A stretch of DNA of 5,378 nucleotides from an uncultured Clostridia bacterium (lineage in GTDB: Bacteria; Bacillota; Clostridia; Christensenellales; Borkfalkiaceae), in NCBI GenBank assembly GCA_934249265.1, contig CAKQKQ010000108.1:1-5378 (forward strand), written 5' to 3'. The first letter of the stretch is position 1, and every line of letters starts with the position of its first letter. The translations under genes were made by a program, and so were the position numbers. Below, piece by piece: positions 1 to 4,766 of this stretch. Below the pieces are notes generated by a model. The model worked only from the letters and a program-made list of their open reading frames with translations, made no database searches and was not told where the DNA came from.

Positions 1-895
1 CCTCAGAATAAAGTCCGAAATATTTGCCGTTTAACTTCACCGTCGGCACGAAAAACGTAGTTTGACCGTCGTAAGTGAGATAAATTATATTGTTTGCGTC
101 GTCATATTCCAACTTGAAGTGATTTTTTGCGCCTTGCGGACAACTTATGTCAGAAAGTTTTGCATAATCTTGCCACAAAAACGCTCCGTTTTGCTTTGAA
201 TAACCCACGTATTCGCCCGTAAACGCGCGACCGAAACAATAATAATTGTCAGTTTCGGCATTGCCTCCGAGCATATTGTCTGTCTTTGACGCAAACGTAA
301 CGCCGCAAACGGTGTTAAATGCATATTGCGCGCCGTCGGGCACTGTCATATCCCACTCGATAACGCCGCCGTCAAACTGCCAATTTACAAACGTAAGGTT
401 GGCGTTTTGAGCGGTTTTTGATTTATAAACGCCGCTTTGAGAATTTATTTCCCAATCTTCTTCTCCTGCGCCGCCGTAGTTTACCGTCGCTTTTACAATT
501 CCGTCCGTCATGGTTTTATCCGTCGATTCAAGGCGGTTGCACCACTTGCATACGCTGTTTTCGTAAACGTGGTCAACGATTTCAAGCGTTTTTTCCTCTT
601 CGTCTCCGCAATGACAAACGCGTTTTGCCTTTCCTTCGGCTTGACAAGTCGGCTCGATTTCGGTTTCCCAATTGCCGTAAGTATGCCCCGTTGCTTCAAC
701 CGTGCGGGTTTCTTCTTCGCCGCAAACAGAACAAACTCTTTTTTCTGTTCCGGCCTCGGTGCAAGTTGCGGCTTTTACTTCAAGCCAATCGCCGTACGTA
801 TGCTCGGTGTGTTCTTCCGCGCCGCAAGCGACAAAGGTAAAACACGTAACCACAGCCAAAGCAATGCAAATGAAATTGCGTAATTTAATTTTCAT
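1..895 (-). CDS. Lipoprotein with Cys-rich HTYG repeats and a ConA-like domain (C-terminus missing)
   Basis: The reading frame is open from an ATG at 895 to the left edge: 298 codons with no stop, so the C-terminus lies outside the window. A GGAG core at 903-906, 7 nt upstream, supports the start. Residues 1-23 form a short basic plus hydrophobic signal ending in FVAC, so Cys24 is the likely lipidated residue. Residues 31-70 and 71-108 are two copies of a repeat (HTYGxW, then a conserved Thr-Cys, then RVC) with paired cysteines: CxxC at 55-58, but a shortened CxC at 94-96. A third, truncated copy (HVY, CKWC at 116-119) ends near 123. From about 133 the sequence is rich in beta-strand patterns with aromatic residues and resembles ConA-like sandwich domains (LamG or DUF1080 type). 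Similar repeats are known from clostridial surface proteins. Its role is inferred as binding or processing a glycan at the cell surface; no catalytic residues can be assigned. It follows the esterase lipoprotein after 160 bp. Confidence 0.88.
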   Translation of the reverse strand, partial: MKIKLRNFICIALAVVTCFTFVACGAEEHTEHTYGDWLEVKAATCTEAGTEKRVCSVCGEEETRTVEATGHTYGNWETEIEPTCQAEGKAKRVCHCGDEEEKTLEIVDHVYENSVCKWCNRLESTDKTMTDGIVKATVNYGGAGEEDWEINSQSGVYKSKTAQNANLTFVNWQFDGGVIEWDMTVPDGAQYAFNTVCGVTFASKTDNMLGGNAETDNYYCFGRAFTGEYVGYSKQNGAFLWQDYAKLSDISCPQGAKNHFKLEYDDANNIIYLTYDGQTTFFVPTVKLNGKYFGLYSE

Positions 896-923
896 ACATT
901 TTCTCCTTATTTTTACTTATTTT

Positions 924-943
924 ACGGCGCAAGCCGTTTTTTT
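924..943 (+). terminator. Terminator-like hairpin pointing against the genes
   Basis: ACGGC (924-928) pairs with GCCGT (933-937) around a GCAA tetraloop, followed on the plus strand by a run of seven T (937-943). That is the form of a short rho-independent terminator for plus-strand transcripts, yet all genes here run on the minus strand. On the minus strand the same hairpin lacks a U-tract and sits in the mRNA leader about 30 nt before the start codon. It may stop antisense transcription or protect or tune the leader. The stem is only 5 bp, so activity is uncertain. Confidence 0.45.
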
Positions 944-1024
944 ATTTAACTAATTTTTAATCGTCCGTTTCTCGGCTACCATATCTCGTCATTGCCACAT
1001 TTTACAGTTGCCGAAACAGTTGAT

Positions 1025-1053
1025 ATTATCGTGTTTCGCCGCAAAATTAATAA
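1025..1053 (-). promoter_or_regulatory. Possible weak promoter for the second lipoprotein
   Basis: Read on the minus strand there is TTATTA (1048-1053, poor -35), a 17-bp spacer and GATAAT (1025-1030, five of six matches to the -10 consensus). The -35 box lies within a few bases of the esterase stop codon. The predicted start near 1018 would give a leader of about 120 nt. The weak -35 means this could be a chance match in AT-rich DNA. Confidence 0.25.
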
Positions 1054-1055
1054 CG

Positions 1056-2627
1056 TCAGTTTTTATGCGAAAACAGCCACTCCACAAGGTCCTCTTGATT
1101 AAAAAGCCAAGACGAAACGTCGTGTCCCGCACCCGTGCAAGCGGTAAATCTGCCGTTGCCGCCCGCTTTTTTATAGGCGTCGAATATTTCTTTCATGTCC
1201 GAATAAGAAACGAGCGGGTCGCTTGTTCCCATAAAGAGCCAAATAGGCACGTTTTTAAATCTTTCGCAAATAGTCGGGTCGCCCATGCCCGAGCACAATA
1301 TGCCTGCGGCGTATTTATTGGGGTTTTTAGCCAACAAATACCAACTTGCCATCGCTCCGCGTGAATAACCGCACAAATATATTCTGCCCTTGTCCACGGC
1401 TAAATTGTCCGCGCAATAATCGGTGAGCGACTCTGACGCAAGAAGGTCGTTCGTGGGCACGGCGTCGTTGTCCATATCGTAAATTCTGTACGGATAAACT
1501 GTGTTTACGTCGTTAGGCACGCCCAGCCACGGTTTGCCCGTAACGGGTACTACAACAATGCACTCACCTTGCTCTTGCATTGCCCTTAAAGGAGCGGTAA
1601 ACTCACTGCCCGTGTACACGCTTTCGGTAGTCGCGCCGTTGCTTCCGTCGCCGTGATAAAACATTATTAAAGGATATTTTTTGGTTTTATCGTAATTATC
1701 GGGTAGTTTAATGGCAAATTTAAGTTTTGTGCCGCTGTATTTATCGTACACAAAATCGTTCCAGCCGATTTCGCTGAAATTCGTTGCGTCGAAAACTTTT
1801 TCGTCGGTTGCTTGCGGTAATTTATTGTCGGGCTTTTTCACTTCAAAATCCCCCTTGTCGTTGATATATTTATTTAATTGGGTTTCGTTTAAACTTTTAT
1901 CAAAAACGTATAATTGGTCGATCGCGCCTATAAAACCGAGCGAATCTCCCGAAAAACCGCCGATATACAGCGGAGAATTTTTGATATTTATGCCGCTCGG
2001 AGCGGAAACAACGCGCGTTTTTATTCCGTTTACGTACATTACGTATTGACTTCCGTCGTAAGTAAGCGCGAAATGAATCCACTTATCGCTCAATGCGTTT
2101 GCTATGGGATACATCGTAAACACACCGAACGAAGTCACGCAAAACTGCTCGTGATAAACCATAAGGCGCGTATCCGAAGACTGAGTGTATTCTCCCCAAC
2201 CCGCCACCACATTTTCGCTGTTTGAGGTAAACTTGCTCTTGTCGATTTTTATCCATGCGGCAATGGTATGCTCGGCGTTGCCCTTTGGCATAGAAGTATA
2301 TAAAGTCAACTTACTTTTTCCGTCGAAATAAACCGCATTGCCGTTTTTGCCGTCGGTTTGCGCCAAGTTTCCGCTTAAAGCCGCCGCTTTACCGCTGATT
2401 TCGTCATAATAATTTCCGTTGTCGTCTACTTTGTCGAATGAAAAGTACGCCAAAGGACTTAATTTGTCTTCATTATTCGTCGTATTGTCTCTCGCGCTGT
2501 CGCTACCGTTATTGCCGCCGTGCTTGTCGCAGTCGCACGCCGAAGATTGACCGCCGCAACCAGCCGAGAAACACCCGACAAAAACCGTGATTAACGCGAC
2601 TAACAATATCAAAATTTTTCGTTTCAT
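1056..2627 (-). CDS. LamG-esterase fusion lipoprotein (alpha/beta hydrolase)
   Basis: This is a complete 523-residue protein. AAAGGAGA lies 6 nt before the ATG (GGAG at 2634-2637). The N-terminus is a basic, hydrophobic lipoprotein signal with two possible lipid-accepting cysteines: Cys19 (FVGC) and Cys24 (SAGC). A low-complexity Gly/Asn/Ser/Asp linker spans about 36-55. Residues about 58-250 match the LamG-like jelly-roll pattern (LAYFSFD start, AVYFDG at 98-103, HTIAAWIK at 120-127, YIGGFSG at 221-227). Residues about 280-523 form an alpha/beta hydrolase of the predicted-peptidase/CE1-like esterase type (COG4099-like). The oxyanion segment is YHGDG (324-328), the nucleophile elbow is GYSRG with Ser422, the acid is Asp470 (GTSDP) and the base is His502 (GAGHD). 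All triad members are present, so it should be active. It is probably anchored outside the membrane, where the LamG part would hold the enzyme on a polymer. The likely activity is deacylation of a decorated polysaccharide; the substrate is unknown, and a peptidase or lipase role is not excluded. Confidence 0.93.
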   Translation of the reverse strand: MKRKILILLVALITVFVGCFSAGCGGQSSACDCDKHGGNNGSDSARDNTTNNEDKLSPLAYFSFDKVDDNGNYYDEISGKAAALSGNLAQTDGKNGNAVYFDGKSKLTLYTSMPKGNAEHTIAAWIKIDKSKFTSNSENVVAGWGEYTQSSDTRLMVYHEQFCVTSFGVFTMYPIANALSDKWIHFALTYDGSQYVMYVNGIKTRVVSAPSGINIKNSPLYIGGFSGDSLGFIGAIDQLYVFDKSLNETQLNKYINDKGDFEVKKPDNKLPQATDEKVFDATNFSEIGWNDFVYDKYSGTKLKFAIKLPDNYDKTKKYPLIMFYHGDGSNGATTESVYTGSEFTAPLRAMQEQGECIVVVPVTGKPWLGVPNDVNTVYPYRIYDMDNDAVPTNDLLASESLTDYCADNLAVDKGRIYLCGYSRGAMASWYLLAKNPNKYAAGILCSGMGDPTICERFKNVPIWLFMGTSDPLVSYSDMKEIFDAYKKAGGNGRFTACTGAGHDVSSWLFNQEDLVEWLFSHKN

Positions 2628-2651
2628 TTCGTTCTCCTTTTTACCGATATA

Positions 2652-2657
2652 ATTGTA
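2652..2657 (-). promoter_or_regulatory. Candidate -10 box for the esterase gene, without a good -35
   Basis: The minus strand reads TACAAT, five of six matches to TATAAT, inside GTATACAAT. Transcription would begin near 2645, about 8 nt before the GGAG core. No -35 better than three of six matches (TGTAAA at a 16-bp spacing) is present. That would suit a promoter needing an activator, and the inverted repeat at 2685-2718 lies at about -41 to -73, where an activator often binds. This is inference from position. Confidence 0.35.
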
Positions 2658-2684
2658 TACTTTCCTACGCCGTTTTACATCTAC

Positions 2685-2718
2685 TATTTAGACATAATTA
2701 CGCGCAAATGTCTATATA
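2685..2718. promoter_or_regulatory. Inverted repeat, candidate operator
   Basis: TAGACAT (2689-2695) and ATGTCTA (2708-2714) are perfect inverted 7-mers separated by 12 bp. After one mismatch on each side, three further pairs extend the arms to 2685 and 2718, so 10 of 11 positions pair. It lies 58-91 bp upstream of the esterase start codon. The arms are separated like a dimer operator rather than like an RNA hairpin with a tight loop. The binding protein is unknown; the upstream AraC-family regulator is the obvious candidate. Confidence 0.45.
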
Positions 2719-2898
2719 ATGAAAAACACACCGATTAATTTCGATGCGCTTTTAGTTATTTTTAATATAATTATATTTTAATTAGCATTGCGTATATCAA
2801 AACGCCTTTGCCGTTGAAAGTTATTTTATAAAACTGCCGCAGACATATCTCTTTTCTTTACGACTTGCAGAAATCGTTTTACCGTTGCTGTTCACTTT

Positions 2899-2941
2899 AC
2901 AAAACCGTCAACTACCACTAAATCTCATCGACCGTTTTTGT
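2899..2941 (-). terminator. Weak possible terminator hairpin after the AraC-family gene
   Basis: On the minus strand, 9 nt after the regulator stop codon, the arm at 2930-2941 (ACAAAAACGGTC) can pair with the arm at 2899-2909 (GACGGTTTTGT). This gives about 10 bp with one bulge and one mismatch around a 20-nt loop. There is no proper U-tract after it, so this may be incidental; no better terminator for the regulator is visible. Confidence 0.2.
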
Positions 2942-2950
2942 CTATGCTGT

Positions 2951-3853
2951 TTAATTTTCATTGTTTCGGCTACCAACTCCATTTCTATACTCCGCCGCGC
3001 TTAAACCCGTTTCTTTTTTAAACGCCCTATAAAAATTGGCAATGGAATTGTATCCGCACTGCATAGCGACGTAAGTGATAGATTTATCGGTGGAATCGAG
3101 CAAAGATTTTGCGTTTTCTATGCGCAAATAAGTCTTTTGCCCCAAAAAACTTCTGCCGTACATGGTTTTGCAAATTCTGTCAACTTGTCTTACGCACAAA
3201 AAAGTGCTTTCCGCAACGTCGTGCACGCTTATATCGGTGGCATAACCGTACATTAAGGCGTTTGAAATTATGTCTTTTACGTTGTGACCGTTTTTAAGCA
3301 GATTTTTACTGCGATTTTCCTCGATTAAAGAATTGTTTTCGCTTGAATTTTCGCAAATCGCAAACAAAAGCAAGGTAAATGCCGCCCTTTTCCTCTCTCC
3401 GTCCAACACGCTCTCGTTTGATACGCGCGTAAATTGCGTTATGTAAGCATAAAGATTTTCGTTGCGCAAAATTTTCCCGCTTTGATTTTTAAGACTTTGC
3501 GCAAAATATTTGTAGCCCGAACCCGATTTTTTGGTTCGTCTCATCACAAAGCCGATTTTGTAACACTCGGTTTGTTCTACCCCGATAAATCTGTGTTTGT
3601 CTTCGGGCAAAACCAACATATAATTACCTTGATACATTTCGGTGGACCGCAACGCGCCGTCGCAATAAATTTGAAAAGACACTTTACCCTTTGCCACGTA
3701 AACCAACTCGTAATAATCGTGCTTGTGAAAAGGCTTTAAAGTGTCGCTGCCGTCCCACTCGATGGGGTACGCAAGCGACAACACGTCAAACTCGGTATCG
3801 GCAACGTTAAACGTATATTCAAAATCGGCAGTGTTTGTTATTTTTTCTATCAT
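2951..3853 (-). CDS. AraC-family transcriptional regulator
   Basis: This is a complete 300-residue cytoplasmic DNA-binding protein, the usual AraC/XylS family length. The N-terminal half is a cupin-type sensing domain: HKHDYYELVYVAKG at 43-56 and LPEDKHRF at 82-89 are the characteristic strands of the AraC-binding fold. The C-terminal part has two helix-turn-helix units: the first about 208-229 (ISVHDVAEST, then VRQVDRICK) and the second about 258-279 (SITYVAMQCGYNS, then FYRAFKKETG), closing with LSAAEYR, the family signature. AAAAGG (3863-3868) lies 9 nt before the ATG, a rather long spacing. Cupin-type AraC proteins typically sense sugars or small metabolites and activate nearby catabolic genes. 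The downstream esterase and glycan-associated lipoproteins are the likely targets; the ligand cannot be read from sequence. It has its own promoter at 4100-4128 and a long leader. Confidence 0.96.
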   Translation of the reverse strand: MIEKITNTADFEYTFNVADTEFDVLSLAYPIEWDGSDTLKPFHKHDYYELVYVAKGKVSFQIYCDGALRSTEMYQGNYMLVLPEDKHRFIGVEQTECYKIGFVMRRTKKSGSGYKYFAQSLKNQSGKILRNENLYAYITQFTRVSNESVLDGERKRAAFTLLLFAICENSSENNSLIEENRSKNLLKNGHNVKDIISNALMYGYATDISVHDVAESTFLCVRQVDRICKTMYGRSFLGQKTYLRIENAKSLLDSTDKSITYVAMQCGYNSIANFYRAFKKETGLSAAEYRNGVGSRNNEN

Positions 3854-4093
3854 AATTTAAAACCTTTTATTTTTAGCGGTATAATTTTTTGTTGGTTTTT
3901 ACGGAAAGGCAAAATTTGATAAAGCAAAATTTTATCTCGTCGTTTTATTAATAGCAGCGTTTTCGCTTAAAAGTGCAACGAGTTGACATTTAATAGCGAC
4001 AAGTTGCTATGCGGCTTTACTTTACCGAGAACAACTCTTAATTTTGTTGTTTTTGCAATCTTTATCGTTTTGCCAAACGAATTTGCTTAATTT
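3854..4093 (-). other. Long, structured 5' leader of the AraC-family gene
   Basis: From the predicted start near 4093 to the ATG is about 240 nt without a gene. Small perfect hairpins are TCGTTT/AAACGA (4065-4080, loop of 4), AACAAC/GTTGTT (4030-4051, loop of 10) and GATAAA/TTTATC (3918-3936, loop of 7). GCAAAATTT is repeated directly at 3909-3917 and 3924-3932. Two related copies of a GTTG-containing site lie at 3971-4012. I do not recognise a known riboswitch, and no in-frame leader peptide stands out. Confidence 0.4.
3971..4012. promoter_or_regulatory. Two 21-bp direct repeats, candidate AraC-type operator
   Basis: Blocks 3971-3991 and 3992-4012 match at 13 of 21 positions, with cores CAACGAGTTG (3976-3985, itself a near palindrome) and CGACAAGTTG (3997-4006). 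The 21-bp centre-to-centre spacing puts both cores on one face of the helix and equals the araI1-araI2 half-site spacing known for E. coli AraC. They lie about 80-120 bp downstream of the predicted start, which would suit autorepression or looping. The regulator link is inference. Confidence 0.4.
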
Positions 4094-4099
4094 TCAAGT

Positions 4100-4128
4100 A
4101 TTTTAGCATACAATTTATAAAAAATCAA
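4100..4128 (-). promoter_or_regulatory. Extended -10 promoter for the AraC-family gene
   Basis: The minus strand reads TTGATT (4123-4128, four of six to the -35 consensus), a 17-bp spacer and TAAAAT (4100-4105, five of six to the -10 consensus). TGC directly before the -10 gives the TGn extended element. Transcription would start near 4093. It is the best promoter between rnpB and the regulator, although the AT-rich context raises the chance of false matches. Confidence 0.6.
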
Positions 4129-4157
4129 CACAAAACAAAAAATCGGCAAATTATTTA

Positions 4158-4363
4158 ATTAAATCGCAGCGGTAAAATTACAATGCAAAAAACCGTTAAA
4201 ATCCCCTCGCAAAAAAAACAAGAAGTATATTAAAACTCCGCAGCGAAATAAACAAAAAGTCCGTTAAAATTTCGCAATAAAACAAAGATAAAAATTTATT
4301 AAAATCCCACCGCGAAAAGCGCAAAACTTATTAAAACTTCTGCTATAAAATATCTTCATTGCA
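4158..4363. repeat. Degenerate tandem array, six units of about 34 bp
   Basis: Units begin at 4158, 4195, 4229, 4263, 4298 and 4330, with spacings of 37, 34, 34, 35 and 32 bp. Each begins ATTAAA or GTTAAA; most follow with a pyrimidine/C-rich patch resembling CCGCAGCGAAA, then an A-rich tail such as AAACAAAAAG. The best-matching copies are those at 4158 and 4229, which share ATTAAA and CGCAGCG. No long ORF crosses the array. It lies just beyond the rnpB terminator and upstream of the regulator promoter. Copies are too diverged and contiguous, without spacers, for CRISPR. The function is unknown: decayed minisatellite, protein-binding array or curved DNA are options. Confidence 0.6.
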
Positions 4364-4364
4364 C

Positions 4365-4394
4365 AAAAAAAGACCCTTATTCGGGGTCTTTTTT
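4365..4394 (-). terminator. Rho-independent terminator of rnpB
   Basis: On the minus strand AAAAAAGACCC pairs with GGGTCTTTTTT across a 7-nt loop, leaving a run of seven T at the 3' side. It begins one base after the rnpB 3' P1 strand. Because the A/T flanks are symmetrical it could also act on plus-strand transcripts entering from the left. Confidence 0.93.
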
Positions 4395-4395
4395 C

Positions 4396-4730
4396 AAGTT
4401 AACCTGTAAGCCGGGTTCTGTCATTTAAGATGGTTATCTATCTAGGTTTACCGTTGCCGATAAACTCAAGCGACGTCGATCGGACAGACATAACTAGCCG
4501 TTTTATAGTCTGCCCCTATCTTGCTCCGGATGGGGTTTACATAGCATCCCGCGTTACCGTGGGATCGGTGAGCCCTTACCTCGCCATTTCGCCCTTACCC
4601 TTGCGGGCGGTATTATTTCTGTTGCACTTTCCTTGAAGTCACCTTCACCGGCCGTTAGCCGGCATCCTGCTATATGGAGCCCGGACTTTCCTCATTGGCG
4701 TTTCCGCCACCGCAACCATCCAATTAACTT
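4396..4730 (-). ncRNA. rnpB: RNase P RNA, bacterial type A
   Basis: This is the catalytic RNA of ribonuclease P, which removes 5' leaders from precursor tRNAs together with the small RnpA protein. About 335 nt are defined by the P1 helix: AAGTTAA at the 5' end (4724-4730) pairs with TTAACTT at the 3' end (4396-4402). The universally conserved core near the 5' end, GAGGAAAGTCCGGGCTCC (4676-4693), and its partner near the 3' end, ACAGAACCCGGCTTA (4407-4421), are both intact and form the P4 region. AGTGCAACAGAAA and GTAAACCCCATCCGGAGCAAG-like internal segments follow the type A (E. coli-like) pattern rather than the B. subtilis type B pattern, which supports Clostridia over Bacilli. It has its own consensus promoter and terminator. 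Exact mature ends may differ by a few bases. Confidence 0.97.
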
Positions 4731-4736
4731 AATCTT

Positions 4737-4765
4737 ATTATAACACCCCTTTCGCCCCTTGTCAA
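4737..4765 (-). promoter_or_regulatory. Consensus sigma-A promoter of rnpB
   Basis: The minus strand reads TTGACA (4760-4765), exactly 17 bp, then TATAAT (4737-4742): a perfect match to the housekeeping consensus. The start is predicted 6-7 nt later at about 4730, coinciding with the first base of the P1 helix, so little or no 5' trimming would be needed. The -35 begins one base after the ddl stop codon. Confidence 0.95.
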
Positions 4766-4766
4766 A

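Larger units (their letters stand above)
896..1055 (-). other. Intergenic leader between the two lipoprotein genes
   Basis: This 160-bp gap separates the esterase stop from the ATG of the second lipoprotein. It contains a possible weak promoter (1025-1053), a 7-bp direct repeat (ACAGTTG at 1004-1010 and 1016-1022) and a strong small hairpin (924-937) just upstream of the ribosome binding site. No terminator in the minus direction is visible, so co-transcription with the esterase gene is possible. Confidence 0.5.
2628..2950 (-). other. Regulatory intergenic region upstream of the esterase lipoprotein
   Basis: This gap of 323 bp separates the araC-family gene from the esterase gene it may control. 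Just after the regulator stop there is an imperfect inverted repeat (2899-2941). The middle is very AT-rich, including a 14-bp perfect palindrome of A and T only (2764-2777). Nearest the esterase are an inverted repeat (2685-2718), a -10-like box (2652-2657) and the ribosome binding site. No small gene with a convincing ribosome binding site was found. Confidence 0.5.

Noticed and set aside
418..953. Overlapping plus-strand open frames of 83-148 codons
   Set aside because: They lie opposite the second lipoprotein gene, whose minus-strand frame has a signal peptide, repeats and a good ribosome binding site. The plus frames have biased, low-sense composition and no supporting start signals.
1008..2225. 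Plus-strand open frames opposite the esterase lipoprotein
   Set aside because: The minus-strand protein has a complete catalytic triad and recognisable domains across the whole stretch; the plus frames show no domain or ribosome binding site.
2764..2777. 14-bp perfect palindrome AATATAATTATATT
   Set aside because: It consists only of A and T in an AT-rich gap, so a chance origin is likely; noted only as part of the intergenic region.
3109..3739. Plus-strand open frames opposite the AraC-family gene
   Set aside because: They are shadows of a strongly conserved minus-strand regulator.
3983..4010. Plus-strand promoter with a TTGACA box
   Set aside because: The matching -10 (TGCTAT at a 16-bp spacing) is poor and no plus-strand gene or RNA follows.
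4158..4363. CRISPR-like array
   Set aside because: Units follow each other without unique spacers, the copies are strongly diverged, unit length varies, and no cas gene is near.
4430..4636. Plus-strand open frame of 68 codons
   Set aside because: It lies wholly within the antisense of the RNase P RNA gene, which is conserved as RNA.
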